Assembly: GCF_009498455.1 (NCBI RefSeq)
Contig: NZ_CP045644.1
Span: forward strand, 6,327,001 to 6,391,000
DNA: 64,000 nucleotides
Reading direction: 5' to 3'
Source: Variovorax paradoxus
GTDB lineage: Bacteria > Pseudomonadota > Gammaproteobacteria > Burkholderiales > Burkholderiaceae_C
Shown here piece by piece: positions 40,635 to 50,085 of the stretch. A program made the position numbers and the translations under genes. The notes beneath the pieces were generated by a model. The model had not been told where the DNA came from, made no database searches, and saw only the letters and a program-made list of their open reading frames with translations. Within the stretch, counting starts at the first letter, position 1. Each line of letters starts with the position of its first letter.

Positions 40635-41336
40635 ATGAACGACCGTGTGACCACCCTCGACACTTCCACCGGCTACGGCCAGACACTGCCGCAGGCCGAA
40701 CGCCAGCGCGTGCTGCGCAACACCTACTGGCTGCTGGCGCTGAGCCTGCTGCCGACCGTGCTGGGCGCCTGGATCGGCGTGAGCACCGGCATCACCCGCT
40801 CGCTCACCGGCGGGCTCGGCCTGATCGTCTTCCTCGGCGGCGCGTTCGGCTTCATGTTCGCGATCGAAAAGACCAAGAACTCCGCCGCCGGCGTGCCGGT
40901 GCTGCTGGGCTTCACCTTCTTCATGGGCCTGATGCTGTCGCGCCTGCTTGCGATGGTGCTCGGCTTCAAGAATGGCCCCGAACTGATCATGACGGCCTTC
41001 GGCGGCACCGCCGGCGTGTTCTTCGTGATGGCCTCGCTGGCCACGGTCATCAAGCGCGACCTGTCGGGTATGGGCAAGTTCCTGTTCGTCGGCGCGCTGG
41101 TGCTGATGCTCGGCGCCGTCGTCAACGTCTTCGTGGGCTCGAGCACCGGCATGCTGGTGATCTCGGTGGCCGCCATCGGCATCTTCTCGGCCTACATGCT
41201 CTATGACCTCAAGCAGATCATGGACGGCGGCGAAACCAACTACATCAGCGCCACGCTGGCCCTGTACCTGGACATGTTCAACGTGTTCCAGAGCCTGCTG
41301 GCCCTGCTGGGCATCTTCGGCGGCGAGCGCGACTGA
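40635..41336 (+). CDS. Bax inhibitor-1 / YccA-like membrane protein
   Basis: A 233-residue polytopic protein with about seven TM helices, starting RVLRNTYWLLALSLLPTVLGAWIG; the C-terminal SAYMLYDLKQIMDGGETNYISATLALYLDMFNVFQSLLALLG segment with YDLKQI and DMFN is the BI-1 family signature, including the buried aspartates thought to control ion leak. E. coli YccA of this family interacts with the FtsH protease. CAGGAG at 40621-40626 supports ATG 40635. Confidence 0.93.
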   Translation: MNDRVTTLDTSTGYGQTLPQAERQRVLRNTYWLLALSLLPTVLGAWIGVSTGITRSLTGGLGLIVFLGGAFGFMFAIEKTKNSAAGVPVLLGFTFFMGLMLSRLLAMVLGFKNGPELIMTAFGGTAGVFFVMASLATVIKRDLSGMGKFLFVGALVLMLGAVVNVFVGSSTGMLVISVAAIGIFSAYMLYDLKQIMDGGETNYISATLALYLDMFNVFQSLLALLGIFGGERD

Positions 41337-41357
41337 GCGGCTTCCCCGACCCCAAGG

Positions 41358-41383
41358 AAAAAGGCCCTTTCGGGCCTTTTTTC
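41358..41383. terminator. Bidirectional terminator between BI-1 gene and rlmD
   Basis: Ten-base stem AAAAAGGCCC / GGGCCTTTTT, loop TTTC, T-rich both ways. It lies 21 bases after the plus-strand stop and touches the rlmD stop codon (41382-41384). Confidence 0.88.
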
Positions 41384-42818
41384 ATTCCAGCTCGAAGACC
41401 GCGATCGACTCGACGTGCGCCGTGTGCGGGAACATGTTCACCACGCCCGCGAAGGTGCAGCGGTAGCCCGCCTGGTGGACCAGCAGACCGGCATCGCGCG
41501 CCAGTGTCGACGGGTTGCAGCTCACGTACACGATGCGCTTCGGCGGCGTCCAGCCATTGGCGCGAAGTTCGGGCTGCTGGTGCAGATCGGCCATCGCCTT
41601 GGCCAGCGCGAAGGCGCCTTCACGCGGCGGATCGACCAGCCACTTGTCGGCACTGCCGTCGGCCACCAGCATCTCGGGCGTCATGTCGAACAGGTTGCGC
41701 GTCACGAACTGGGTGGCTGACAGCGCGCGCCGCTCGGGCGTTGCAGGCTGATTTCTCTTGAAGTTCTCGGTCGCGCGCGCCACCAGCGTGTCGCTGCCCT
41801 CGATGCCCAGCACCTCGCGCGCCTGGCTGGCCAGCGGCAGCGTGAAGTTGCCCAGGCCGCAGAACCAATCAATCACGCGCTCTTCGGGCTTCACGTCGAG
41901 CAGGCGCAGCGCCTTGCCGACCAATGCGCGATTGATGTGCGGGTTGACCTGCGTAAAATCGGTCGGCTTGAACGGCATCGTCACGCCGAACGCGGGCAGG
42001 CGGTAGGCCAGTGGCGTGCCGCCCTCTTCCAGCAGCTTCACGGTGTCCGGGCCCTTGGCCTGCAGCCACCATTGGACGCCTTCGTTCTCGGCCGCAAAGG
42101 CCTTCAGCCGCCCGATGTCGGCGCCCGACAACGGCTCCAGGTGCCGCAGCACCAGGGCGATGGTGCCCAGCGCGGTCGAGCCCGGCGCGTCGCCGCAGGC
42201 CAGCTCGATCTGCGGGCAGGTTTCGCGCGCATCCATGGAACCGATCAGCGCACGCAGCGGCATCAGCATGGCGCTGACCTGCTTGGGCAGCACGGGGCAG
42301 ACCTGCATGTCGGCGAGGTAGCGGCTCTTGCGCTCGTGGAAGCCGATCAGCACCGTGCCCTTCTTGACCACATGGCGCACCGACAGCCGAGCCCGGTAGC
42401 GGTAGTGCCAGGCCGGACCTTCCAACGGGCGCAGCAGGTTCTCGGGCTTGACCTTGCCGAGGTGCCAGAGGTTGTCTTCGAGCGCCCGCTGCTTCACCGC
42501 CACCTGGGCGGCGGCGTCGAGGTGCTGCATCTTGCAGCCGCCGCACGCGCCCGTGTGCAGGCCGAAGTGCGGGCAGCCGGGACGCACGCGCTGCGAGGAT
42601 TCGCGGCGGATCTGCGTGACCGTGCCTTGTTCCCAGTTGTTCTTGCGGCGATGGACGTTGAACTGCACTTCCTCGAAAGGCAGTGCGCCCTCGATGAAGA
42701 CGACCATGCCGTCGGACTTGTGTGACACGCCTTGCGCATCCAGGTCGAGCGACTCGACCTGGAGCCATTCATCGGCGGGGCTCGCGGGGACTTTCTTTTC
42801 TTCGATGGATTCCGTCAT
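41382..42818 (-). CDS. rlmD: 23S rRNA (uracil-5-)-methyltransferase RlmD
   Basis: SAM-dependent m5U methyltransferase for 23S rRNA position 1939 (E. coli numbering). The 478-residue protein has a TRAM domain (residues 15-75), [4Fe-4S] cysteines Cys82, Cys92, Cys95 ([14 protein letters not shown]) plus the one in MQVCPVL, SAM motif [14 protein letters not shown], and the nucleophile region [12 protein letters not shown]. It is 66 bases downstream of rpoS on the same strand and may be the last gene of the surE-pcm-nlpD-rpoS unit. Confidence 0.95.
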   Translation of the reverse strand: MTESIEEKKVPASPADEWLQVESLDLDAQGVSHKSDGMVVFIEGALPFEEVQFNVHRRKNNWEQGTVTQIRRESSQRVRPGCPHFGLHTGACGGCKMQHLDAAAQVAVKQRALEDNLWHLGKVKPENLLRPLEGPAWHYRYRARLSVRHVVKKGTVLIGFHERKSRYLADMQVCPVLPKQVSAMLMPLRALIGSMDARETCPQIELACGDAPGSTALGTIALVLRHLEPLSGADIGRLKAFAAENEGVQWWLQAKGPDTVKLLEEGGTPLAYRLPAFGVTMPFKPTDFTQVNPHINRALVGKALRLLDVKPEERVIDWFCGLGNFTLPLASQAREVLGIEGSDTLVARATENFKRNQPATPERRALSATQFVTRNLFDMTPEMLVADGSADKWLVDPPREGAFALAKAMADLHQQPELRANGWTPPKRIVYVSCNPSTLARDAGLLVHQAGYRCTFAGVVNMFPHTAHVESIAVFELE

Positions 42819-42884
42819 CCCCCGATTGTCTCAGCGTGGCCGGGGTGGTCTCGCGCGGCGGGTTACCTTCGTTCTTTGAGGCGA

Positions 42885-43958
42885 CTAGAACAGCGCGTCG
42901 CGACCCACGCCGGAGCGCGCTAGCTGCTTGCGCATCTTGGCCAGCGCTTCGTTCTGGATCTGCCGCACGCGCTCGCGCGTCAGGCCCAGCCGCACGCTCA
43001 GCACCTCGAGCGTTTCGGGCTCCCGGTCGTGCAGGCCGTAGCGGCCTTCGAGCACCTCGCGCTCCCGCGCGTTGAGGGCCTGCACCCACTGGTCGAGCAA
43101 GCGCTCGACCTCGTGCGTGTGGGTCACGCCGGCCGGGTTGCCCTGCTCGTCGTCGGAGGCCACGGTGTCGGCCAGCGTGAAGCCTTCTTCGCCGTGCGCG
43201 TCGCCTGCATCGAGCGAACGCGGCGTCTCGGCCAGCGCCAGCAGGTCGGCCACCGCCTGCACCTCGCGACCGAGCAGCGCGGCCACGTCTTCGACACGCA
43301 CGCCGTCTGGCCGGCTCGCCAGGAACTCCGCATCGCCCTCGAGCGTACGACGCGCCCGCAGGACCTGCTGCAGTTCGCGCACGACATGCACCGGCAGGCG
43401 GATCGCCCGCGACTGCGTGATGACGGCGCGCTCGACCGATTGGCGGATCCACCAGGTCGCGTAGGTGGAGAAGCGGAACCCACGCTCGGGCTCGAACTTG
43501 GTGATGGCGTGCATCAGCCCGAGGTTGCCTTCCTCGATGAGGTCGGACAGCGGCATGCCACGCCCCAGGTAGTTCTTGGCAATGTTGACCACGAGCCGCA
43601 GGTTGTGCTCGATCATCGATTGCCGCGCCGCGAAGTCGCCGGCGCGCGCGGCGCAGGCGGTGGCGTATTCCTCGGCAGGGGTGAAGAGCTCGGTGCGCCG
43701 GACCTGGCGCAGGTAGATGGTCAGGGCATCGGCGCCCTCGCCGCCCATGACCTCGGCCTTGGCGCCGTGAAGCGGGGCCGGTGCTGCGGAAGAGGTCGAC
43801 GAATCTGCGGTGGAGTCTTCGGGAAGGGCGTCTGCGCTCAGCGGCTCGTCGCCGCTGTCCTGGTGACCATTGCGGCCACCGTTGCTTGACGGTGAAGGGC
43901 TGCCCTGCCCCGCCAGCCCGCGCACGGGCAGTGTGCGGCGAGGGCGGGAGGCAGCCAT
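42885..43958 (-). CDS. rpoS: RNA polymerase sigma factor RpoS
   Basis: Stationary-phase/general stress sigma factor. The 357-residue protein has a 75-residue low-complexity N-terminus (rich in Ser, Gly, Pro), then region 1.2/2 ([70 protein letters not shown]), region 3 and the region 4 helix-turn-helix ([20 protein letters not shown]). It follows nlpD by 4 bases; in enteric bacteria a main rpoS promoter lies inside nlpD. Confidence 0.97.
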   Translation of the reverse strand: MAASRPRRTLPVRGLAGQGSPSPSSNGGRNGHQDSGDEPLSADALPEDSTADSSTSSAAPAPLHGAKAEVMGGEGADALTIYLRQVRRTELFTPAEEYATACAARAGDFAARQSMIEHNLRLVVNIAKNYLGRGMPLSDLIEEGNLGLMHAITKFEPERGFRFSTYATWWIRQSVERAVITQSRAIRLPVHVVRELQQVLRARRTLEGDAEFLASRPDGVRVEDVAALLGREVQAVADLLALAETPRSLDAGDAHGEEGFTLADTVASDDEQGNPAGVTHTHEVERLLDQWVQALNAREREVLEGRYGLHDREPETLEVLSVRLGLTRERVRQIQNEALAKMRKQLARSGVGRDALF

Positions 43959-43962
43959 GGCA

Positions 43963-44871
43963 TCACCGGTTGGGCAGGTAACGCGACGGGTCGACGGGCT
44001 TGCCCTGGCGGCGGATCTCGAAATGCAGCTTCACGCGATCGGCGTCGCTGTTGCCCATCTCGGCGATCTTCTGGCCCTTCTGAACCGACTGGTCTTCCTT
44101 CACGAGCAGCGTCTGGTTGTGCGCATACGCCGTGAGGTAGGTGTTGTTGTGCTTCAGGATGATCAGGTTGCCGTAACCGCGCAGGCCGGCGCCGGCGTAG
44201 ACCACACGGCCGTCGGCCGCGGCCAGCACGGGATCGCCGGCCTTGCCGCTGATGTCGTAGCCCTTGTTCTTGGCTTCGTCGAAGCCGGCGATCAGCGAAC
44301 CGCTGGCAGGCCAGATCCAGCCCAGATCATCGTCGCCCGAGCTGCTCGGGCCCGAAGGCGAGGCCGTGACGGGCGGCTTGGTCGTGCCGCTCGCGCCGCT
44401 GGCGGGCACGGTCGGCGTGACGCTGGCCTGCGGGGTCACCGGCTTGGTCGTCGCCTCAGTGGCCGACGGCGCCGTGGTGGACGGTGCCGCGGCAACCGCC
44501 GTGCTCGCGCCTGTCGGCGGAATCACGCGAAGCACCTGGCCGACTTCGATCAGGTCGGGGTTGTCGAGGTTGTTCCAGCGCACGATGTCCTGCCAGCGCT
44601 GGCCGGTTTCGCTGCCGATGCGACGGATGGAGTCGCCGGGGCGCACGGCGTAGTAGCCGGGCTTGCCGTAGTTCTCGATGCCGGGGAGCGGTTTGCCGGA
44701 CGCGTCGGTCGTGATGGGGGGACCACCGGGCGTCGTCGCCCCGGGTGCGCGCGTCATCGTGCCCCGGTCTTCGACCGGTGCGGGACCACGCGGTGCGGAG
44801 CAGCCCGCGATCACGAGCACAACGGCCAGCGTGATCCCTGCGAACAAACTCCGATTGCCAAAACCCTGCAT
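43963..44871 (-). CDS. nlpD: Lipoprotein NlpD, amidase activator (LysM + degenerate M23)
   Basis: Outer-membrane lipoprotein that activates the AmiC amidase at the division site. The 302-residue protein has a lipobox (VVLVIAGC, Cys24), LysM about 72-116 ([29 protein letters not shown]), a Thr/Pro/Ala-rich linker, and an LytM/M23 domain ([48 protein letters not shown]). The M23 zinc ligands are not all conserved (GFDEAKNKG instead of HxG...D), as expected for a non-catalytic activator. Between pcm and rpoS. Confidence 0.95.
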   Translation of the reverse strand: MQGFGNRSLFAGITLAVVLVIAGCSAPRGPAPVEDRGTMTRAPGATTPGGPPITTDASGKPLPGIENYGKPGYYAVRPGDSIRRIGSETGQRWQDIVRWNNLDNPDLIEVGQVLRVIPPTGASTAVAAAPSTTAPSATEATTKPVTPQASVTPTVPASGASGTTKPPVTASPSGPSSSGDDDLGWIWPASGSLIAGFDEAKNKGYDISGKAGDPVLAAADGRVVYAGAGLRGYGNLIILKHNNTYLTAYAHNQTLLVKEDQSVQKGQKIAEMGNSDADRVKLHFEIRRQGKPVDPSRYLPNR

Positions 44872-44882
44872 TTGTTATTCCT

Positions 44883-45659
44883 TCAAGCGATGCCCGATTT
44901 TAGGGGGACAAAGTGAACCGCCTCAAGAATGCGCCGCTCGAGTCCCCGGGGGGTCTTGTCGATCACGACGAGGGCTTGTCCACCGGTGGCGGAATGGGTC
45001 GGCGCGACGATGCGACCACCCACCGCAAGCTGCGTGATCCAGGCCTCAGGCACAGCCTCGCCGCCGGCCGCGGCGATGATGCCCGCGTAGGGCGCGCCCC
45101 TTGCGTAACCGATCATGCCGTCGCCCAGCATCAGATGCACGGTGGCCAACCGGAAGTGCCGCAGGTTGATGCGCGCGCGCTCGTGCAGCCCACGCAGGCG
45201 CTCGATGCTGTAGACCTCGGTGGCCACTTCGTTCAGCACCGCGGCCTGGTAGCCGCAGCCGGTGCCAATCTCGAGCACGCGCCCGAGCCGGTCTTGCGGC
45301 TTGCCGACCAACGCCGGTGCGCCGAGCAGCAGCTCGATCATGCGGGCCACCACATTGGGCTTGGAAATGGTCTGCCCCAACCCGATCGGCAGGCTGGTGT
45401 CTTCGTAGGCCTGGTTGACCAGCGCGCTATCGACGAAGCGATGCCGCTCGATCGCGCCCATGGCACGCAGCACGCGCGCATCGGTGATGCCTTGGGCCGC
45501 GAGCCTTTGCACCATGCGTGCCCGTATGGCGTCGGAGGCCATCGAGGGCGTGGACGGCACCATCGGCTTGACCGGCACGGCGGGCATGCGCCCGCGCGTG
45601 GCGGCCGAGGCAGTGGGGGTCAGTCGAACCGGGAAACTGGGCCGTGGAGGGGTCGCCAT
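44883..45659 (-). CDS. pcm: Protein-L-isoaspartate O-methyltransferase
   Basis: Repairs isoaspartyl damage in aged proteins using SAM. The 258-residue protein has a 45-residue Pro/Ala-rich N-terminal extension (ATPPRPSFPVRLTP...), then the catalytic domain: HRFVDSALVNQAYEDTSLPIGLGQTISKP (substrate motif) and VLEIGTGCGYQAAVL (SAM motif I), and a C-terminal LERRILEAVHFVPL. ATG 45657-45659 starts 4 bases after the surE stop. The extension may be real or the start may be at a later Met (MVPSTPSMASDAIR). Confidence 0.95.
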   Translation of the reverse strand: MATPPRPSFPVRLTPTASAATRGRMPAVPVKPMVPSTPSMASDAIRARMVQRLAAQGITDARVLRAMGAIERHRFVDSALVNQAYEDTSLPIGLGQTISKPNVVARMIELLLGAPALVGKPQDRLGRVLEIGTGCGYQAAVLNEVATEVYSIERLRGLHERARINLRHFRLATVHLMLGDGMIGYARGAPYAGIIAAAGGEAVPEAWITQLAVGGRIVAPTHSATGGQALVVIDKTPRGLERRILEAVHFVPLKSGIA

Positions 45660-45663
45660 GTCG

Positions 45664-46422
45664 TCAATTGCCCAGACGTGCAACCGTCTCGCGCCATTGG
45701 CCCAGGTTGGCGTGGTCCGTCAGGTCGATCTGCAAGGGCGTCAGTGCAATGTGGCCGGCCGCGGTCGCGTGGAAGTCGGTGCCCTCCCCGCTGTCCTTGG
45801 CACTGCCGGCACCGGCGATCCAGTACATGATTTCTCCGCGCGGGCTGTCCTGCGTGATCACCTTTTCGGCGGCGTGGCGGCGACCGAGGCGGCAGACCTT
45901 GATCGGCTTCAGCTCGTCGAACGGTCGGTTCGGCACGTTCACGTTGAGCAGGAAGGCAGGACCGCCGAGCATCTTTTCGCGTTCGATCTGCTGCACCAGT
46001 CGGCGCGCCACCTGGGCCGCCGCATCGACATGCGCCCAGCCTTTTTCGATCTGCGAGAACGCGATGGCCGGGATGCCGAACAGGTAGGCCTCCATCGCCG
46101 CGCCCACAGTGCCTGAATAAATGGTGTCGTCGCCCATGTTGGCGCCGTTGTTGATGCCCGAGACCACGAGGTCGGGGCGGTAGTCGAGCAGGCCCTTGAG
46201 CGCGATGTGCACGCAATCGGCCGGCGTGCCCGTCACGTAGCGGAAACCGTTGTGTGCCTTGTGCACATACAGCGGCGCGGCCAGCGTCAGTGCATTCGAC
46301 TTGGCGCTGTTGTTGTGCTCGGGTGCCACGACCTCGACGTCGGCGATGTCCTTGAGCGCGTCGTGCAGCGCGACGATGCCCGGCGCCTGAAAGCCATCGT
46401 CATTGGAAATAAGTATCTTCAT
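45664..46422 (-). CDS. surE: 5'/3'-nucleotidase SurE
   Basis: Metal-dependent nucleotidase/exopolyphosphatase of stationary phase. The 252-residue sequence begins MKILISNDDGFQAPGI with Asp8/Asp9 as metal ligands, then VVAPEHNNSAKSNALTL and LVVSGINNGANMGDDTIYSGTVGAAMEA, all diagnostic. First gene of surE-pcm-nlpD-rpoS. Confidence 0.97.
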   Translation of the reverse strand: MKILISNDDGFQAPGIVALHDALKDIADVEVVAPEHNNSAKSNALTLAAPLYVHKAHNGFRYVTGTPADCVHIALKGLLDYRPDLVVSGINNGANMGDDTIYSGTVGAAMEAYLFGIPAIAFSQIEKGWAHVDAAAQVARRLVQQIEREKMLGGPAFLLNVNVPNRPFDELKPIKVCRLGRRHAAEKVITQDSPRGEIMYWIAGAGSAKDSGEGTDFHATAAGHIALTPLQIDLTDHANLGQWRETVARLGN

Positions 46423-46550
46423 GGTGCTTCTGGGTGCAGCGGATTGTAGGTGCGGGGTGCGTCGCAGCAGGGACAACGCCGCACCACAGCGCCGCCTATC
46501 ATCGCCCCGAATTCATTGCCCACACGACTCATTCGAAGGAGACCCCGAGC

Positions 46551-47537
46551 ATGCACGCATGGCTTTGCGAAAACCCCACCGGCGTCGACGCGCTGACCTG
46601 GAAAGAACTGCCCACCCCCGCGCCGGGCCCGGGCCAGGTGCTGATCGAAATCAAGGCGGCCAGCCTGAATTTCCCCGACCTGCTGATCGTGCAGAACAAG
46701 TACCAGATGAAGCCGCCGCTGCCCTTCGTTCCCGGATCGGAATATGCGGGCGTGATTCAGGCGGTGGGCGAAGGCGTGACGCACCTCAAGGTCGGCCAGA
46801 ACGTGGCATGCCTCTCGGGCACCGGCGGCTTCGGCACCCACACGCTGGCACCCGCCGCGCTGTGCATGCCGCTGCCAGAAGGCTTCGGCCATGTGGATGC
46901 CGCCGCTTTCATCATGATTTACGCCACCTCGTGGCACGCGCTGATGGACCGCGCGCAGCTCAAGGCCGGCGAAACCGTGCTGGTGCTTGGCGCGGCCGGC
47001 GGCGTGGGCACCGCAGCCATCCAGATCGCCAAGGCGGCCGGCGCCAAGGTGATTGCCGCGGCATCGACCGACGAGAAGTGCGAACTCTGCCGCTCGATTG
47101 GCGCCGACGCGACGATCAATTACACGACGCACGCACTGCCCAATGGCTTCCGTGATGCCATCAAAGCCGCAACCGACGGCAAAGGCCCGGATGTGATTTA
47201 CGACCCCGTGGGTGGCGATTTCGCAGAACCCGCATTCCGTTCGATTGGCTGGCGCGGTCGCTATTTGGTGGTCGGTTTTGCGTCGGGCCCGATCCCGTCC
47301 TTGCCATTGAATCTGACGCTGCTCAAAGGCGCATCGCTCGTGGGCGTGTTCTGGGGTGATTTCGCCAAGCGCGAACCCAAGGCCAATGCACAGATGATGG
47401 CCGAATTGGCCCAGTGGTATGGCCAAGGAAAAATCAAGCCAGTGATCGACAGCACGATGCCGATGGCCGAATTGAAGGCCGCCTATGCCCACATGGGATC
47501 GCGCGGCGTCAAGGGAAAACTGGTGATGGTGAACTGA
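46551..47537 (+). CDS. NADPH:quinone oxidoreductase family protein
   Basis: Zinc-free medium-chain dehydrogenase/reductase. The 328-residue protein has SLNFPDLLIVQNKYQMKPPLPFVPGSEYAGV (N-terminal GroES-like domain), the Rossmann motif VLGAAGGVGTAAIQIAKAAGAKV and DVIYDPVGGD. It lacks the catalytic zinc cysteines of alcohol dehydrogenases. It is divergent from surE by about 130 bases, without obvious link. Confidence 0.9.
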   Translation: MHAWLCENPTGVDALTWKELPTPAPGPGQVLIEIKAASLNFPDLLIVQNKYQMKPPLPFVPGSEYAGVIQAVGEGVTHLKVGQNVACLSGTGGFGTHTLAPAALCMPLPEGFGHVDAAAFIMIYATSWHALMDRAQLKAGETVLVLGAAGGVGTAAIQIAKAAGAKVIAAASTDEKCELCRSIGADATINYTTHALPNGFRDAIKAATDGKGPDVIYDPVGGDFAEPAFRSIGWRGRYLVVGFASGPIPSLPLNLTLLKGASLVGVFWGDFAKREPKANAQMMAELAQWYGQGKIKPVIDSTMPMAELKAAYAHMGSRGVKGKLVMVN

Positions 47538-47570
47538 CCGGGCGAGCGCGCACCCGCATGCGCGTTTCCC

Positions 47571-47604
47571 AATAAAAAAGCCCGCCGAAGCGGGCTTTTT
47601 TATT
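47571..47604. terminator. Bidirectional terminator between oxidoreductase and H-NS genes
   Basis: Fifteen-base perfect stem AATAAAAAAGCCCGC / GCGGGCTTTTTTATT with loop CGAA, giving T runs on both strands. Confidence 0.93.
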
Positions 47605-47634
47605 GGGCGAATGTCCAACTGATTCTGCAGGCGA

Positions 47635-47982
47635 TCACTTGATCTCGTAATCCGAGAGCGACTTGCCGGCTGCCAGGGCTTCCGTGACCCAGCGCGGCTT
47701 GCGGCCACGGCCACCGGACCAGGTTTCGCCCGTCGGGCCGCGGTATTTGGCGGCGGCCTTGGCGGCTGCAGGACCTGCGCTGCGCTTGGTTGCCGCCGCA
47801 CGGCCGCCACCCAGCTTCAGATCGGAAGCGGTCAAACCGTATTCCGCAATCTTCCTGCGCACTTCTTCGATCACGCCGGCCCGTTCCTGGTTACGCAGGT
47901 CTTCGGCCTGCTTGCGCAATTGGGCAATCTGCTCGTCGTGCTTCTGGATCTGGGAATTGATATCGGCGAGTGACGAAGCCAT
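47635..47982 (-). CDS. H-NS family nucleoid-associated protein
   Basis: A 115-residue xenogeneic silencer type protein: N-terminal coiled-coil oligomerisation region (residues 3-48, INSQIQKHDEQIAQLRKQAEDLRNQE), Ala/Lys-rich linker, and the C-terminal DNA-binding motif ETWSGGRGRKPRWV at about 86-99 (the AT-hook-like GRGRKP). It resembles the BpH3/Bv3F class found in betaproteobacteria. It has its own putative promoter just upstream. Confidence 0.93.
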   Translation of the reverse strand: MASSLADINSQIQKHDEQIAQLRKQAEDLRNQERAGVIEEVRRKIAEYGLTASDLKLGGGRAAATKRSAGPAAAKAAAKYRGPTGETWSGGRGRKPRWVTEALAAGKSLSDYEIK

Positions 47983-48016
47983 TGTTGGACTCCTGTTGTG
48001 AATTGAAAACGGCTGA

Positions 48017-48044
48017 ATTCTAATTCAAACCGCTTTTGCCACAA
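48017..48044 (-). promoter_or_regulatory. Putative promoter of the H-NS-type gene
   Basis: Minus strand -35 TTGTGG (48039-48044), 16-base spacer, -10 TAGAAT (48017-48022), 35 bases before the ATG. The region is AT-richer than its surroundings, which would permit H-NS autoregulation. The rest of 47983-48267 shows only the hairpin at 48199. Confidence 0.45.
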
Positions 48045-48198
48045 GCGCCTTTTCAGCAGAAAAATGCAGACGCATTGGTTGAATGCAACAAGGCGCAACA
48101 CGCACGCACCGTTTTGGGCACTTTCAAAATCGGGGGAGCAGGGGAAAGAATGCGGCTTGCAACCCGGCGCTTGAAGCGATGGCGAAGCCAGAAATGAC

Positions 48199-48220
48199 AA
48201 CGCCGGGCAAGCCCGGCGTT
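48199..48220 (-). terminator. Hairpin downstream of tRNA-His
   Basis: Stem AACGCCGGGC / GCCCGGCGTT with a minimal loop, 48 bases after the tRNA 3' end on the minus strand; followed by TTGTCATTTC only, so a weak terminator at best. Confidence 0.45.
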
Positions 48221-48267
48221 GGAATCCCTTGGGTGCTATTGAGAAATAGCGCAGGGACGGAATTTTT

Positions 48268-48344
48268 TGGGGTGGCTGATGGGACTCGAACCCACGACGA
48301 CCAGAATCACAATCTGGGACTCTACCAACTGAGCTACAGCCACC
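48268..48344 (-). tRNA. tRNA-His (GTG anticodon)
   Basis: Minus strand GGTGGCTGTAGCTCAGTTGG... with D-loop, anticodon loop TTGTGAT (GTG), T-loop GGTTCGAGTCC and acceptor end GCCACC followed by encoded CCA. The extra 5' G opposite the discriminator C is the tRNA-His identity element. 77 nt. Confidence 0.96.
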
Positions 48345-48531
48345 GTAGAGCCTCTGATTGTAGCGTTAAAAATCGCGGCTTTCACTCTTGCGATCACCAA
48401 AGACGCCGAAATGCCACATCGACGTACAACCCGACGCCTTCAGAGGCCGCCTGCGATGGCCTGCCGCCACACAGGCGCCCTGCCCCGTGGGCATAACTTC
48501 GCGGTCGCCCGTCCGATGTACTTGGCCGACG

Positions 48532-48558
48532 TTGACGCGCGAATGGCTCCGCTATCAT
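48532..48558 (+). promoter_or_regulatory. Possible promoter of the GlsB/YmgE gene
   Basis: TTGACG (48532-48537) and TATCAT (48553-48558) with a short 15-base spacer; the -10 context GCTATCATGA resembles sigma-S promoters, fitting a stress-induced product. TATCAT is 63 bases before the ATG. Confidence 0.4.
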
Positions 48559-48621
48559 GAATGCGAGCGGCCCGGCCGGGCCCGGCTCCCGCCACTTTCA
48601 CTTCATCAAAGGAACTTCTTC

Positions 48622-48870
48622 ATGAGCATCGTCTGGACTATCCTGATCGGGTTCGTCGTGGGTCTCGTGGCGCGGGCCGTCAAGCCGGGCAACGATTCCG
48701 CCGGCTTCATCGTGACCACGCTGATCGGCATTGCAGGTTCGCTGGGCGTGACCTACCTCGGCCAGGCGATGGGCTGGTACACCGCCGGCCAGGGCGCCGG
48801 CTTCATCGCCTCCGTACTGGGCGCGATCGTATTGCTGGTTCTCTACGGCCTCATCAAGCGCAAGAGCTGA
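48622..48870 (+). CDS. GlsB/YeaQ/YmgE family stress-response membrane protein
   Basis: An 82-residue protein of the transglycosylase-associated family: SIVWTILIGFVVGLVARAVKPG, then GFIVTTLIGIAGSLGVTYLGQ and GFIASVLGAIVLLVLYGLIKRK, i.e. three TM helices rich in Gly. AAAGGAAC precedes ATG 48622. Members are induced by acid, osmotic or sigma-S stress; exact function unknown. Confidence 0.93.
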   Translation: MSIVWTILIGFVVGLVARAVKPGNDSAGFIVTTLIGIAGSLGVTYLGQAMGWYTAGQGAGFIASVLGAIVLLVLYGLIKRKS

Positions 48871-48962
48871 TGCCCCTGACGCCGTGCCGCGCCACGCGGC
48901 CGGCGGTTCCGGCTGACTGAACCCCCACACTTCTTCAGCCAGCCTCGCGAGGCTTCCCGCCG

Positions 48963-49295
48963 ATGCCCCGCAAACCACGCGCCCGTCACCACGTCTATGT
49001 GGTCGAACTCGATGATCGCGTCTGGAACAACGGCCGCTTCCGGCGCGCCAACCCCGACTACCAACTCGGCAAGCCCTTCGTCTATGTCGGCATGACCGGC
49101 CTGGACCCCGACATCCGTTTCGACAAGCACAAGGCCGGCATCCAGGCCAACCGCTTTGTGCAGGAGTTCGGCCTGCGGCTGCTGCCCGCGCTCTACGAAC
49201 ACCACAACCCGATGCCGTATGACGATGCACGGCTGATGGAGGTCGACCTGGGCATCGCCCTGCGCCGCGCCGGCTATGGCGTCTGGCAAGCCTGA
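48963..49295 (+). CDS. Small protein with GIY-YIG-like N-terminal fold
   Basis: 110 residues, basic at the N-terminus (PRKPRARHHVYVVELDD). The pair VYVVEL...FVYVGMTGLDPDIRFDKHKAG resembles the GIY-YIG core (strand, strand with YVG, then Arg and His-bearing helix) of small nuclease-like proteins. The C-terminal part (DDARLMEVDLGIALRRAGYGVWQ) contains a Glu in the position of the metal-binding residue. A GIY-YIG nuclease relationship is inferred from pattern only. Stop is 6 bases from the convergent histidine phosphatase stop. Confidence 0.65.
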   Translation: MPRKPRARHHVYVVELDDRVWNNGRFRRANPDYQLGKPFVYVGMTGLDPDIRFDKHKAGIQANRFVQEFGLRLLPALYEHHNPMPYDDARLMEVDLGIALRRAGYGVWQA

Positions 49296-49301
49296 CGCGG
49301 C

Positions 49302-49976
49302 TCAGGAATAAGTGACCCAGCCCTCGTACGCCGGGCCATCGAGGTGCGGCAAGGTGTTGTAGGTCACGAGCATGTGCCGCTTCGGCGTGAAGGCGAACTC
49401 GGTCACCGAGCTGTTGCGGATGCGCAGGTTGAGTTCGATGGTCGTCTCGGCGCTGGTGCCCAGCACGTGGCCAACCGCCGTGCTGATCGGTCCGCCGCTC
49501 GACACCACCAGCACCTTCGCGCCGTGGTGCCGCTCGCGCACGTGGTCGAGCGCGGTGGTCACGCCGGCCAGGAAGTCGATGTAGCTCGGCATGCCGACCG
49601 GCGCCGTGCGCCCCTGCATCCATGCGCCGAGTCCGTCGCGCAGCAGACGGAAGTGATGGCGGTACATCTCAGGCGAATCGGGCTTCTCGAGCTTGCCCTG
49701 GTGCACCGTCGCGATGACAGCCTCGCTGTCGTACTCGTTGAGTCCCGGCCACGGCAGCACATCGTCGCGTGACAGCCCGAGCCCCTGCGCGATGCCCTCC
49801 CAGGTCTGCTTGTGGCGCTTCAGCGTGCCGGTGATGACGGCATCGAAACGCATGCCGCGCTCGCGCCAGTATTCGCCCAGGCGCACGGCCTGCCGGTGTC
49901 CGAGTTCGCTCAGGTTGTCATAGTCGGCAGCACCGAAACTGGCCTGCCCGTGGCGCACGAGGTAAAGGGTTCCCAT
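49302..49976 (-). CDS. Histidine phosphatase family protein
   Basis: A 224-residue branch-1 histidine phosphatase (phosphoglycerate-mutase-like fold): catalytic LVRHGQAS with His9, phosphate-binding Arg8, LSELGHRQA, TGTLKRHKQTWEGI, catalytic Glu in LNEYDSEAV and second His-region VLVVSSGGPI (Ser-Gly in place of the usual S-H-G). The replacement of the second catalytic histidine context (SSGGPIS rather than SHGG) is notable and could lower activity. Substrate unknown. Confidence 0.88.
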   Translation of the reverse strand: MGTLYLVRHGQASFGAADYDNLSELGHRQAVRLGEYWRERGMRFDAVITGTLKRHKQTWEGIAQGLGLSRDDVLPWPGLNEYDSEAVIATVHQGKLEKPDSPEMYRHHFRLLRDGLGAWMQGRTAPVGMPSYIDFLAGVTTALDHVRERHHGAKVLVVSSGGPISTAVGHVLGTSAETTIELNLRIRNSSVTEFAFTPKRHMLVTYNTLPHLDGPAYEGWVTYS

Positions 49977-50032
49977 GCGCCGGATTCTGGCAAGAAGCGC
50001 GAACGGCGCTTGTCCCTCGTGCGACCAAAAAA

Positions 50033-50058
50033 AAGCCCGGGTCGTCGGACCCGGGCTT
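50033..50058 (-). terminator. Terminator after ppiD
   Basis: Stem AAGCCCGGGTC / GACCCGGGCTT with loop GTCG equivalent, followed on the minus strand by TTTTTT. It starts 28 bases after the ppiD stop. Confidence 0.9.
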
Positions 50059-50085
50059 GTTGCGAGCAGCAGTTGCTCGTCTGTA

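Noticed and set aside
48268..48344. Integration site at the tRNA-His gene
   Set aside because: No repeated 3' tRNA fragment or integrase gene occurs nearby.
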